From Lolliginicoccus suaedae (GTDB lineage Bacteria > Actinomycetota > Actinomycetes > Mycobacteriales > Mycobacteriaceae): a stretch of 64,000 bases of DNA. A program made the position numbers and the translations under genes. Position 1 is the first letter of the stretch; each line of letters starts with the position of its first letter. Location of the stretch: NCBI RefSeq assembly GCF_008312885.1, contig NZ_VSSO01000003.1, positions 372,001 through 436,000 on the forward strand, given 5' to 3'. This document shows, piece after piece, positions 42,724 through 50,802 of this stretch. The notes beneath the pieces are model-generated. The model did no database searches. It was not told where the DNA came from and saw nothing but the letters and a program-made list of their open reading frames with translations.

Positions 42724-43019
42724 GGCAGCGAGCCTATCCGCTGCGACCGAGAATGCTGGTACGCGTCCGCTGACGTGTCGCCAGCGCTCCCCCGGTCACA
42801 GGTTTTTCCTGTTCAAGCACGACTGCTTGGCCCTCCCAGAATTTTTTGTCAGACCTCCTCCGTACACTGACGAATGCTTCACGAGATGCAGCCGCAAAGC
42901 CCCGACTGGGCTGCACGCCAACCCCATGCTCACGGGTGGCTCGGATGAGGAAGCGGCCTCGCGTCGACCGGCGCGCGGCAGGAGCTGGCCCCTTTGGGCC
43001 CTGGATCGAGGAGTTCTCG

Positions 43020-43466
43020 ATGTCTGACGATTTCCACGCCACACCTGAACCCGACGGCACACCCGAATCCGCTGGAACCTCGGAGACCCCCGGCACCCCG
43101 GCCAAGGAGGTCGCTGTCGTCCGCATCGGCAGCGGCGTACCCGGATGCAGCTTGTACCAGAGCGGGCACGTCGTGCACTGGATCCACGCGCGCAAGGCGT
43201 TCGAGGACAAGCATCCCGTCGAGGTGCAAGCCACCGTCGACGAGGACGACCAGATTGTCATCACGAAGGACGATGAGACTTTCCGCTTCCGCAACCACAA
43301 TCCGGACGCCGTCGCGGCCGCGCTGTTCCTCTCCGACGGTCAAGCATGGTGGAAAACGCGCTGGGGAATCCTCGAGGTCCGCAGCCCCGAAGGTGGCCAC
43401 GCCTACTTCAACATCGCCGACCCCAGCATCTGGAACCCCTGCGACTACCTGAAGAACCGGCGCTAG
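43020..43466 (+). CDS. Protein of unknown function, 148 aa
   Basis: It starts at ATG 43020 with GAGGAG 6 nt upstream. The first 35 residues are low-complexity and acidic, rich in Thr, Pro and Glu (FHATPEPDGTPESAGT). A compact, probably beta-rich domain follows, with several Trp residues and the segments IGSGVPGCSLYQSGHVVHW, TVDEDDQIVITKDDETFRFR and PSIWNPCDYL. There is no signal peptide or membrane helix, and I cannot identify a family. It stands alone upstream of the deacetylase-like gene (103 bp), same strand. The 296-bp gap before it contains a small CAAGCA-CGAC-TGCTTG hairpin (42814-42829) and nothing else notable. Confidence 0.65.
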   Translation: MSDDFHATPEPDGTPESAGTSETPGTPAKEVAVVRIGSGVPGCSLYQSGHVVHWIHARKAFEDKHPVEVQATVDEDDQIVITKDDETFRFRNHNPDAVAAALFLSDGQAWWKTRWGILEVRSPEGGHAYFNIADPSIWNPCDYLKNRR

Positions 43467-43569
43467 GCGCCCTTCAGCCACCCACAGCTGGCCGACCCAA
43501 ACCTGCCAGCACCTAAATCCTTCCAGCACGCGCACCTTCGCCATGCCCGCACAACGCGAAAGGCACCCC

Positions 43570-44463
43570 ATGAAAGTCTTCTACTCGGCCCGCTACATCG
43601 CCTCCGAGGAAAGCTTCGACACCGTCGCGAAATCCGGATGGATCGCCGATTCACTCGCATCCCGCCCCATCGACGGAGCACGGATCGCAACGCCAGCCCC
43701 GATCACTCCCGCCGACCTGGAGGGCGCGCACGACCCCGGCTACATCGACGCGCTCCGCACCGGGCGGCCCCGCGTGGTCGCCGAATCACAGGGCCTTACC
43801 TGGGATCCGGGACTGTGGACGTCCATCTTCGCATCGACCGGCGGGGTGGTCGCGGCCGCGCTGACAGCGCTGGAGGAAGGATCCGCAGGCTCGCTGTCGT
43901 CCGGGCTGCACCATGCCCGCCGCGATACGGGCAGTGGCTTCTGCAGCGTCAACGGCCTCGCGGTCGCGGCCGGGGCGGCACTTCGCGAGGGAGCGGCAAC
44001 GGTAGCGATCCTCGACCTCGATGCTCACTGCGGCGGCGGAACCGCCTCCATCATCGGCGGGAACCCACGGATCACGCAGCTGGACGTGTCGGTGTCCTCG
44101 TTCGACTCCTACCCCGACACCGGCAACTCGACGCTGTGGATGGTCGACCGCGCCGACCTCTACCTCGGCCGCGTCGAGCACGCGCTCGAACAGCTGAAAA
44201 GGCTCCGGCCCGATCTGCTGCTCTACAACGCGGGCATGGATCCGCACGAGAACTGCAGCATCGGCGGGCTCCGGGGGATCACCAGCGACATCCTCGCCGA
44301 GCGTGAGCGCCTCGTGTTCGAGTTCTGCGCGCGGGAATCCCTCCCGGTCGCGTTCGTCCTCGCGGGCGGCTACATCGGCACCCGCCTCACCGCCGACGAG
44401 CTCGTCGATCTGCACCGGCTCACCATCGCGGCGGGCGCGGTGGCTGCACGAACCAGGGGCTGA
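43570..44463 (+). CDS. Histone deacetylase-family (arginase fold) amidohydrolase
   Basis: 297 residues from ATG 43570 (GAAAGG 6 nt upstream). HDAC-superfamily motifs are present: LHHARRDTGSGFCSVNGLAVAA, the zinc-site region ILDLDAHCGGGT (Asp and His), YNAGMDPH with a second Asp, and VLAGGYIG. The active-site His pair appears as GLHHAR. Bacterial members remove acetyl or similar groups from polyamines, acetoin-linked targets or proteins. The family motif is usually DWDVHHGNGT; here it is DLDAHCGGGT, so this is a divergent member. The substrate is unknown. Confidence 0.82.
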   Translation: MKVFYSARYIASEESFDTVAKSGWIADSLASRPIDGARIATPAPITPADLEGAHDPGYIDALRTGRPRVVAESQGLTWDPGLWTSIFASTGGVVAAALTALEEGSAGSLSSGLHHARRDTGSGFCSVNGLAVAAGAALREGAATVAILDLDAHCGGGTASIIGGNPRITQLDVSVSSFDSYPDTGNSTLWMVDRADLYLGRVEHALEQLKRLRPDLLLYNAGMDPHENCSIGGLRGITSDILAERERLVFEFCARESLPVAFVLAGGYIGTRLTADELVDLHRLTIAAGAVAARTRG

Positions 44464-44470
44464 CTGTCGA

Positions 44471-44533
44471 AAGCCTATGGAACGAAACAATGTGCCCCGT
44501 TTCCGGCGAGGTTGAGTTTCGTTTCATAGGCTT
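44471..44533. repeat. Inverted repeat AAGCCTATGGAACGAAAC, single copy
   Basis: The left arm (44471-44488) and right arm GTTTCGTTTCATAGGCTT (44516-44533) match at 17 of 18 positions, with a 27-nt loop. A smaller hairpin CTGCGG-ACA-CCGCAG follows at 44534-44548. It lies after the deacetylase-like gene and may serve as its terminator, though the length suggests another repeat family. Confidence 0.75.
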
Positions 44534-44618
44534 CTGCGGACACCGCAGGGAGAGCTTCAAGAGTGGCCGAGACTGGTATGCGGGCCTGCCACAGGAGCAC
44601 CCATTGAAAGGGGAACCC

Positions 44619-44675
44619 ATGACCATCGACGCGACCGCGTCTGGCAGCAAGGACTCCGATGCCCCATCACTCTGA
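44619..44675 (+). CDS. Possible 18-residue leader peptide overlapping the DUF3293 gene
   Basis: ATG 44619 has a strong AAAGGGG ribosome site. The frame (start MTIDATASGSKDSD) ends at 44675, inside the first codons of the next gene, whose ATG is at 44659 in a different frame with its own AAGGA. It could be a short upstream frame that couples translation, or a decoy start. The evidence is only the ribosome site and overlap. Confidence 0.3.
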   Translation: MTIDATASGSKDSDAPSL

Positions 44676-45180
44676 TCTCGCGTGGACCCCGGCGGACAAG
44701 CTGGCCGAGCTGGCAGCCAGGGACGATCCGTGGAAGTACTACCTGGACACCGTCGTGAGGTTCTACGACGGTCCCCTCGTAGGCACCGTCGAGCCGCTCA
44801 CCGAAGGTCCGGGTGGCGAGCATCCGCCCGCGGGTCCGTTGCACGTGATCACCGCGATCCAGCCCGAAACCGATCCAAGCAGTCCTAAGCCCACTCGTGG
44901 CGACATCCTCGCGCGCATGGCCGTGCTGGACCAGGAGCTGCGCGCGAAGGGCCTGCACGCGATCCGAGCGGAGGGTGCAAGCCGCAATGGGCACCACTCA
45001 GAGGAGAGCCGGGCGGTCTTCGGCCTCACCGATCAGGAGGCGCGTCAGCTCGGGCTGCGATTCGGGCAGGTCGCGATCTTCGCGTGGAATGGACCGAGGT
45101 GGTCCTTGCTCGCCTGCGCCCACGACCGCGCCACGCACCAGGCCTGGCGGTGGGCTCCCGCCTCCCCCGCCCCTGCGTGA
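44659..45180 (+). CDS. DUF3293 domain protein
   Basis: 173 residues from ATG 44659 (AAGGA 5 nt upstream). The pattern LHVITAIQPETD, a middle IRAEGASRNGHHSEESRAVFGL and LGLRFGQVAIFAW matches DUF3293, a small family found in many bacteria with unknown function. It is soluble, with no signal peptide. The N-terminal 50 residues (including DPWKYYLDTVVRFYDGPLVG) are an extension before the domain core. It is followed by the lprD-like gene on the same strand after 36 bp, and may be in the same transcript. Confidence 0.75.
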   Translation: MPHHSDLAWTPADKLAELAARDDPWKYYLDTVVRFYDGPLVGTVEPLTEGPGGEHPPAGPLHVITAIQPETDPSSPKPTRGDILARMAVLDQELRAKGLHAIRAEGASRNGHHSEESRAVFGLTDQEARQLGLRFGQVAIFAWNGPRWSLLACAHDRATHQAWRWAPASPAPA

Positions 45181-45216
45181 GCGTGCCCACAGCGTGGTTG
45201 CCGGTACCGTGGTGGT

Positions 45217-45609
45217 GTGGCTGGCACTTCTCCTTCTCGTTCGCATCGCGTCGCGTTGATCGTGTTCGTGGTGCTCGCTGCTGCCGCGTGCCTGGGGCTG
45301 GGGTGGTGGCAGTGGCAGCGCTATGACTCGATGTCGGGCTCGGCGCAGAACCTGGGGTATGCGTTGCAGTGGCCGTTGTTCGCGGGGTTCTTCGTGTATG
45401 CGTATCTCCGTTTCGTGCGCCTCGAGCGCGGGGAGGTGGATCCGCGGGCCGGGGAGCCGCGTGAGATCCCGGAGGATCTGTTGCCGCAGCGTCCGCGCGC
45501 CGCGTCGCGGCCGGATGAGGATGATCCGCAGTTGCGCGAGTACAACCGCTTGCTTGCCGAGCTTGCCGGGGAGCAGCCCCGGAATTCTGACGAAAGGAAC
45601 GCGGAGTGA
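45217..45609 (+). CDS. lprD: LprD-like membrane protein
   Basis: 130 residues from GTG 45217. Two membrane helices: one at about 12-30 (VALIVFVVLAAAACLGLGWW) and one in QWPLFAGFFVYAYLRFV. The segment WWQWQRY, then NLGYALQWPLFA, is the hallmark of the Rv1343c (LprD) family, followed by a charged cytoplasmic tail with REIPEDLLPQRP. The function is unknown. It overlaps the DUF3817 gene by GTGA, the same pair as Rv1343c-Rv1342c. The lipoprotein label of the family is doubtful here, because the Cys lies inside the first helix. Confidence 0.82.
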   Translation: MAGTSPSRSHRVALIVFVVLAAAACLGLGWWQWQRYDSMSGSAQNLGYALQWPLFAGFFVYAYLRFVRLERGEVDPRAGEPREIPEDLLPQRPRAASRPDEDDPQLREYNRLLAELAGEQPRNSDERNAE

Positions 45610-45947
45610 CTGCTCCGACGAGCACGTTGCCGAATCGCATCGGCCCAGCGTTGACCCGTTACCGGGTGCTGGCGATCACCACGGGCATCTGGTTGCTGGT
45701 GCTGACGGTGGAGATGATCGCGAAGTACATCCTGGAGCTGGACATGCCGGGGTGGGCGGCGATCATCCCGGTGGTGCATGGCTGGGTGTATTTCGTGTTC
45801 CTGCTGGTGACGCTGGATCTGGCGGTGAAGGCGCGCTGGCGCCCGCTGCCGACGCTGGGTGTGCTGCTCGCGGGCACGATCCCGTTCCTGTCGTTCATCG
45901 TCGAGCACAAGGTGACGCGCAAGACCCGGGCGGGGCAACGATTGTGA
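45606..45947 (+). CDS. DUF3817 integral membrane protein
   Basis: 113 residues from GTG 45606, overlapping the previous stop codon (GTGA). Three membrane helices (YRVLAITTGIWLLVLTVEMI; IIPVVHGWVYFVFLLVTLDL; TLGVLLAGTIPFLSFIVE) and a short basic tail (KVTRKTRAGQRL) match the DUF3817 family (Rv1342c). The function is not known. In actinobacteria it is regularly next to lprD and near rdgB/rph, as here. Confidence 0.85.
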   Translation: MTAPTSTLPNRIGPALTRYRVLAITTGIWLLVLTVEMIAKYILELDMPGWAAIIPVVHGWVYFVFLLVTLDLAVKARWRPLPTLGVLLAGTIPFLSFIVEHKVTRKTRAGQRL

Positions 45948-46002
45948 CTCGTCGCGGATGGTGCCTTTGACATCGCGGTGGCGGCGGGATATTCAAGAGA
46001 GC

Positions 46003-46779
46003 ATGATGATCCGTCGCTCCGGGACAGTGATCGTGGTTGCGGGCGCCCTGGCCGTCGCCGGGTGCGCTAGCGAGGACCCTGTCCCGAGCGATGCCCCGCC
46101 GACGACGGTGGCCGTGTCGATCCCGCCCGCGACCCCCACGGCGCCCATGCCAGAGCCTTCGGAGGAACCGGAGTCCGCCACCACGATCAACGATTTTCTC
46201 GGCGAGCAAGGCATTGGCCGCACTCCCCTGCCGCCGGGCAGCGAGTCGGGGCCGATCGTGGCGTTCGACGTCCCGGAGGGCTGGGAGCCGGCTGATCCGG
46301 CGATCTATCCGCAAGCGCATTTCGTGGCGCTGGGAACCAAGTGGTTCTACGAGGCTGATCCGGGCCCGCTGCCGACGGCCATCCTCACCGTGCAGCGCCT
46401 CGACCGTGTGGTGCCTGCTGAGGACATCCTCGAGCATGCCGATGGCGCGCTGCGGAACCTGACTGATTTCGAGATCGCCCTTGATGACGCGGACACGATG
46501 GTGGGTGATTTCCCGTCGTATGCGGTCTCGGGAGAGTTCCGCGATGAGGAGCATGGCTACATGGCGGTGGTGGAGCGCACGGCCGTGGCCGAGATCGACG
46601 GCTCCACCTACGTGGTGCAGTTGCGGGTGAGCTCGCTGTCCCGCGATGCGGAGGCCATCGCGCCGACCGTGCAGGAGATCGATGGCTCGCTGCGCATCGA
46701 GCCGCGCGTGCCCGAGGAGCCTGCCGAGGGCAACCCAGGGAACAGCCCGGTGGACGAGACCGTGGACGAGGGCGAGTAG
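46003..46779 (+). CDS. LpqN/LpqT-type lipoprotein
   Basis: 258 residues from ATG 46003 (AAGAGA upstream). The signal peptide ends in lipobox LAVAGC (Cys21). A Pro/Thr-rich spacer follows, then an LpqN-like domain (FDVPEGWEPADPAIYPQAHF, PTAILTVQRLDRVVPAEDIL, SYAVSGEFRDEEHGYMAVVER, VVQLRVSSL) and an acidic tail. Mycobacterial LpqN-family proteins are cell-envelope lipoproteins; some bind trehalose mycolate partners. It is convergent with rdgB, with a 37-bp gap. The specific role here is unknown. Confidence 0.8.
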   Translation: MMIRRSGTVIVVAGALAVAGCASEDPVPSDAPPTTVAVSIPPATPTAPMPEPSEEPESATTINDFLGEQGIGRTPLPPGSESGPIVAFDVPEGWEPADPAIYPQAHFVALGTKWFYEADPGPLPTAILTVQRLDRVVPAEDILEHADGALRNLTDFEIALDDADTMVGDFPSYAVSGEFRDEEHGYMAVVERTAVAEIDGSTYVVQLRVSSLSRDAEAIAPTVQEIDGSLRIEPRVPEEPAEGNPGNSPVDETVDEGE

Positions 46780-46816
46780 CTAGCGCCGCACCATCCACGG
46801 CCTCATCGACTGATCG

Positions 46817-47461
46817 TCAGGACGCGGCCCACGCCGCGATGGACGGCAGCAGCTGCACCAGTGCCCGGCCACGGTGCGACACCGCGTCCTTCTCCTGCGG
46901 GGACAGCTCGGCGGCGGTGCGATCCGCCAGCACGGGATGCACTGGATCCTCCCCTATGAGCGGGATGAACACCGGGTCGTAGCCGAAGCCACCCTCGCCC
47001 CGGGCCTCGTGCGCGATGGCTCCGCGCCATGTGCCGCGCTCCACGGTCTCGGTGCCATCAGGCAGCACCAGCGCGCAGGCCGAGACGAACGCCGCGGAGC
47101 GCCGCTCGTCGGGGACATCCCGCAACTGGGCCAGCACGAGGGCGGTGTTGGCGGCATCGTCGCCGTGGGTGCCGCTCCACCGTGCCGAGAGCACGCCAGG
47201 CATGCCGTGCAGGGCGTCGATCTCCAGCCCGGAATCATCCGCCACGCAGGCGAGGCCCGTGGCGGCGACCGCATCGCGGGCCTTGGCGAGCGCGTTCTGC
47301 TCGAACGTCTCCCCGGTCTCCGGTGCTTCGGGGAAGTCCGGCACGTCCCGCAGGCTCACCAGTGCCACACCCGTGATCCCGGCGGCATCGAGCATGCGTT
47401 GCAGCTCGGCGAGCTTCTTGGCGTTGCGGCTCGCCACCAGCAGCGTCTTGGGGGTGCTCAT
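46817..47461 (-). CDS. rdgB: XTP/dITP diphosphatase (non-canonical purine NTP pyrophosphatase)
   Basis: 214 residues. Ham1/RdgB motifs: [12 protein letters not shown] at the start, [48 protein letters not shown] and SHRGRAL. It hydrolyses ITP, dITP and XTP to monophosphates, keeping them out of nucleic acids. ATG 47461 overlaps the rph stop codon (ATGA), so translation is coupled. This matches Rv1341-Rv1340. The open frame extends upstream into rph, but homology begins at this ATG. Confidence 0.93.
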   Translation of the reverse strand: MSTPKTLLVASRNAKKLAELQRMLDAAGITGVALVSLRDVPDFPEAPETGETFEQNALAKARDAVAATGLACVADDSGLEIDALHGMPGVLSARWSGTHGDDAANTALVLAQLRDVPDERRSAAFVSACALVLPDGTETVERGTWRGAIAHEARGEGGFGYDPVFIPLIGEDPVHPVLADRTAAELSPQEKDAVSHRGRALVQLLPSIAAWAAS

Positions 47462-48249
47462 TTGTGGCCGAAAGCCTTCTTCTTCGCGGCGTTCGGGCTC
47501 GGCAGCGGCAGCTCGCCCGGGTAGGGGGCGGAGAGTGCTTCCCGCTGGATCTGGACGAGCTCGGCGCAGCCCTTCAGCGCGAGATCGAGCAGCGCGTCCA
47601 GGGTGGATCGCGGGAACGTGGCGCCCTCGCCGGTGCCCTGGATCTCCACGAACGTGCCCGCATCGGTGGCGACGACGTTGAGATCGACCTCGGCGCGGGA
47701 ATCCTCCTCGTAGGGCAGGTCGAGGCGCACCCGGCCGTCGATGACGCCCACGCTCACCGCTGCGATGGAGCACGACAGCGGCTTCGGATCGATCAACGCG
47801 TCCGCAGCACCGAGGTAGGTGATCGCGTCATGCAGCGCCACGAAGGCACCGGTGATCGCGGCGGTGCGGGTGCCACCGTCGGCCTGCAGCACGTCGCAGT
47901 CGATGGTGATGGTGCGCGGGCCGATGGCCTTCAGGTCGATGCAGGCCCTCAGGGACCGTCCGATGAGCCTGCTGATCTCCTGGGTGCGGCCCCCGACCTT
48001 GCCGCGCACGGATTCGCGGCCGCTGCGGGAGTGCGTCGCTGCGGGCAGCATCGCGTACTCGGCGGTCAGCCAGCCCTCGCCGTTGCCTTCCTTCCACCGG
48101 GGCACGCCCTCGATGATGCTGGCGGTGCACATGACGCGGGTCTTGCCGAACTCCACGAGCACCGAGCCCGCGGGATGGTCGGTGAACCCCCGGGTGATCC
48201 GGATCGGGCGTAGTTCGTCGTCTGCTCTGCCATCTGCTCGTCTGCTCAC
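47458..48249 (-). CDS. rph: Ribonuclease PH
   Basis: 263 residues. RNase PH motifs: [69 protein letters not shown] and [11 protein letters not shown]. It trims tRNA 3' ends phosphorolytically and acts as a hexameric ring. The C-terminal tail ([12 protein letters not shown]) is basic. It is upstream of rdgB with a 4-bp overlap. The length is normal. Confidence 0.95.
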   Translation of the reverse strand: MSRRADGRADDELRPIRITRGFTDHPAGSVLVEFGKTRVMCTASIIEGVPRWKEGNGEGWLTAEYAMLPAATHSRSGRESVRGKVGGRTQEISRLIGRSLRACIDLKAIGPRTITIDCDVLQADGGTRTAAITGAFVALHDAITYLGAADALIDPKPLSCSIAAVSVGVIDGRVRLDLPYEEDSRAEVDLNVVATDAGTFVEIQGTGEGATFPRSTLDALLDLALKGCAELVQIQREALSAPYPGELPLPSPNAAKKKAFGHK

Positions 48250-48310
48250 GCCTTCGAGACTAGCGGCTTCCCCACCGGTAGTTCACGCGCGACGCTGCGC
48301 GGGCATCAGG

Positions 48311-49102
48311 TCAGGTCATCGATTCCTCGATGAGGCGGGCCTGCGCGACATCGAACTGGTCATCCGGCTTGACGACGTGGATCGGGCCGTCGAACTCGGC
48401 CTTCGCCTCCGCGAATACTTCATCGGCGGAGGTCCACGGCGGGATGTGGGTGAGCAGCAGCGCGCCGACCCCGGCCTCGCGGGCCAGCTTGCCGGCCTCC
48501 GTGCCCGAGAGGTGGACGCCCTTCGGCCGGTCGGGCGAATCGGTCCAGGATGCCTCGCACAGGAAGAGGTCTGCCCCGGCGGCGAGCTCGCGCACCTGGT
48601 CGCACACGCCGGTGTCACCGCTGACGGCGAGCACCGATCCGTCCGGCGCGGTGATGCGGAACCCGTAGGACTCCGGAGGGTGGTACACCCGTCTCGGTAG
48701 CACCGTGAGGCTGCCGAACTGCACTGCCTCGCCGTCGCCCCAGACGCGCACATCGAGCACGTCCGAGAGGTCGTCGATGTGGCCGCCGACCTCGGAGGAC
48801 GCGGCACCGATCCGCACCGCGGTGTCGGTGGGCCCGTAGACGAGCGCGCGCCCGGATGGCGGCTCGGGATGGTAGCGCCGCCACACGAGCAGGCCGGGGA
48901 TGTCGAGGCAGTGATCGGCGTGCAGGTGCGAGAGCATCAGGTTCGCCTCGCCCGGATCGATATACCTCTGCAGCGCACCGAGCACCCCGCCACCGAAGTC
49001 GAGCACGAGTGGCGTGGTGTCTTCTGCCGTGATGAGATACCCCGACGCCGGCGAGCTCGGGCCCGTGACGCTCCCGGAGCATCCAAGAACGGTAATGCGC
49101 AT
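48311..49102 (-). CDS. Metallo-beta-lactamase fold hydrolase, Rv1339-like (candidate cAMP phosphodiesterase)
   Basis: 263 residues from ATG 49102. The binuclear zinc motif HLHADHCLD is followed by the later ligands in SGDTG and LLLTHIPPW. The N-terminus MRITVLGCSGSVTGPSSPASGY is typical of the group with Rv1339, reported as an atypical class II cAMP phosphodiesterase; the tRNase Z family is a relative. It sits between murI and rph as in M. tuberculosis. With two class III cyclases in the window, cyclic nucleotide turnover is plausible but not shown. Confidence 0.85.
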   Translation of the reverse strand: MRITVLGCSGSVTGPSSPASGYLITAEDTTPLVLDFGGGVLGALQRYIDPGEANLMLSHLHADHCLDIPGLLVWRRYHPEPPSGRALVYGPTDTAVRIGAASSEVGGHIDDLSDVLDVRVWGDGEAVQFGSLTVLPRRVYHPPESYGFRITAPDGSVLAVSGDTGVCDQVRELAAGADLFLCEASWTDSPDRPKGVHLSGTEAGKLAREAGVGALLLTHIPPWTSADEVFAEAKAEFDGPIHVVKPDDQFDVAQARLIEESMT

Positions 49103-49309
49103 GCCTCTAATGCTGCCATGCCGCACCAATTCACATTTGGCTTCTCTGGCGTTTTCTGCAGGCCGAAGCGAGAACTACGCCAAGTCGTGACGCGTTGATC
49201 GCCGAATCCCCACTATTCCGTTACGTGTCGAAATCGCAATATGAGCATCCGGACACTTTCCTTGCCGGAGCAAGGAGATATGGAAATCGTTGTGCCGCAG
49301 TGCTTTCGC

Positions 49310-50161
49310 CTAGATGTGCTGCACCACGGGGATCGACGGACCGAGGAAGCGGGCGGCTAGCCGGCTGAAGCGCTCGGGATCGCCGGTGGCGAGGAACTCG
49401 CGGCGCGGTGGCGGGCTGGTGTGGGGACGCAGCAGGTCGCGCTCGGTGAGCACGCGGAAGACATCCTTGGCGGTCTCCTCCGCGCTCGATACGAGCGTCA
49501 CGTCGTCGCCCATCGCGAGCTGGATCACGCCCGAGAGCAGCGGATAGTGGGTGCACCCGAGGATCACGGTGTCGACGCCGTCGCGCTGCAAGGGCTCGAG
49601 GTACCCCTGGGCGAGCTGCATCACCTGGCGGCCGCTGGTGATCCCGCGCTCCACGAAATCCACGAAGCGGGGGCACGCGACGGCGCTGACGTCGATGTCG
49701 CGGGCGGCGGCGAACCCGTCCTCGTAGGCGCGCGACGAGATGGTGGCCTGCGTGCCGATCACACCGATGCGCCCGTTGTGGGTGGCCTTCACCGCGCGCC
49801 GCACCGCTGGCAGGATCACCTCCACGACGGGTATCGAGTAGCGTTCCCGCGCGTCGCGCAGGTAGGCCGCCGAGGCGGTGTTGCAGGCGATGACGAGGAC
49901 TTTCGCGCCGCGCTCGACGAGGTCGTCGGCGATCACCGTGGAGTGCGCGCGCACCTCCGGGATGCTCAGCGGCCCGTAGGGGCCGTTGGCGGTGTCGCCG
50001 ATGTAGATGACGTTCTCGTCGGGCAGCAGGTCGATGATGGCGCGGGCGACGGTGAGGCCGCCGACGCCCGAGTCGAAGATCCCGATCGGGGACTCGGGGC
50101 CCGGCGCATCAACGATGGGCGATCCGGCTATACGTGGCTTCGGCGATCCGCTGGCGTTCAC
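49310..50161 (-). CDS. murI: Glutamate racemase
   Basis: 283 residues from GTG 50161, overlapping the rhomboid stop codon (GTGA). The substrate motif [14 protein letters not shown], the catalytic Cys93 ([10 protein letters not shown]) and Cys203 (LGCTHYPLL) are all present, so the enzyme should be active. It makes D-glutamate for peptidoglycan. The first 25 residues are a non-conserved extension; initiation at a later codon is possible, but no better ribosome site is seen. It follows rhomboid as in Rv1337-Rv1338. The 180-bp gap before the metallo-beta-lactamase gene (49130-49309) shows nothing notable. Confidence 0.93.
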   Translation of the reverse strand: MNASGSPKPRIAGSPIVDAPGPESPIGIFDSGVGGLTVARAIIDLLPDENVIYIGDTANGPYGPLSIPEVRAHSTVIADDLVERGAKVLVIACNTASAAYLRDARERYSIPVVEVILPAVRRAVKATHNGRIGVIGTQATISSRAYEDGFAAARDIDVSAVACPRFVDFVERGITSGRQVMQLAQGYLEPLQRDGVDTVILGCTHYPLLSGVIQLAMGDDVTLVSSAEETAKDVFRVLTERDLLRPHTSPPPRREFLATGDPERFSRLAARFLGPSIPVVQHI

Positions 50162-50802
50162 CACGTCATTCCATCGCGCGGCATCGGCCGCTGTCGAGTG
50201 GCGCGCCGTTGCTCGCGCTCGCGGGAGGTGACGTACCAGGCGGCCACCAGCCCGCCGATGGCGCCGAAAAGGTGCCCCTGCCAGGAGACGTTCGGCTGCC
50301 CGGGCAGCACGCCCCAGAACAGGCCCCCGTAGAGGAATACCACGGCTACCCCGACGGCGATCTGCACCGCGTTGCGGCTGAAGAAACCCTGTGCGACGAG
50401 GAAGGCCAGCCAGCCGAAGACGATGATCGAGGCCCCGATGTGCACGCCGGAGCCACCGATGAGCCAGGTCCCTGCCCCGCCGACGAGCCAGATGATCGCG
50501 GTCGCGGTGATGGCCCGGCGCAGCGCGCTCAGGAACACCAGGAAGCCGAGCACCAGCAGCGGCACGGAGTTCGCGATCAGGTGCGCCCAGTCGTAGTGGA
50601 TCAGGGGCGCCACGAGGATGCCGCTGAGCCCGTCCGAGTCCAGCGGGCGGATCCCGGCCCGGTTGAAGCGCTGGTTCAGCAGCGTGTCGATCAATTCGAT
50701 GACGAAGAGCAGGGCCACGAATCCGCCACTGGCGGTGGCCGCGCGCAGCCATGGGGATGTCACTGGCTTGCTCGGCATGGGCGCGCTATGGCTGTAGGTC
50801 AT
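50158..50802 (-). CDS. Rhomboid-family intramembrane serine protease
   Basis: 214 residues from ATG 50802 (GGAGGGG 4-5 nt upstream). Six or seven membrane helices. Catalytic Ser lies in [14 protein letters not shown] and catalytic His in [11 protein letters not shown]. The first loop has the family Trp/His segment [20 protein letters not shown]. The usual GxSG motif here reads GASI, lacking the second Gly. It cleaves single-pass membrane proteins inside the bilayer. The start overlaps the P1 peptidase gene by 17 bp and the end overlaps murI, as in Rv1337-Rv1338. Confidence 0.88.
   Translation of the reverse strand: MTYSHSAPMPSKPVTSPWLRAATASGGFVALLFVIELIDTLLNQRFNRAGIRPLDSDGLSGILVAPLIHYDWAHLIANSVPLLVLGFLVFLSALRRAITATAIIWLVGGAGTWLIGGSGVHIGASIIVFGWLAFLVAQGFFSRNAVQIAVGVAVVFLYGGLFWGVLPGQPNVSWQGHLFGAIGGLVAAWYVTSREREQRRATRQRPMPRDGMTW

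Noticed and set aside
42814-42829. CAAGCA-CGAC-TGCTTG as a terminator
   Set aside because: The stem is only 6 bp with no T-run, and it is not placed just after a gene end on the + strand.
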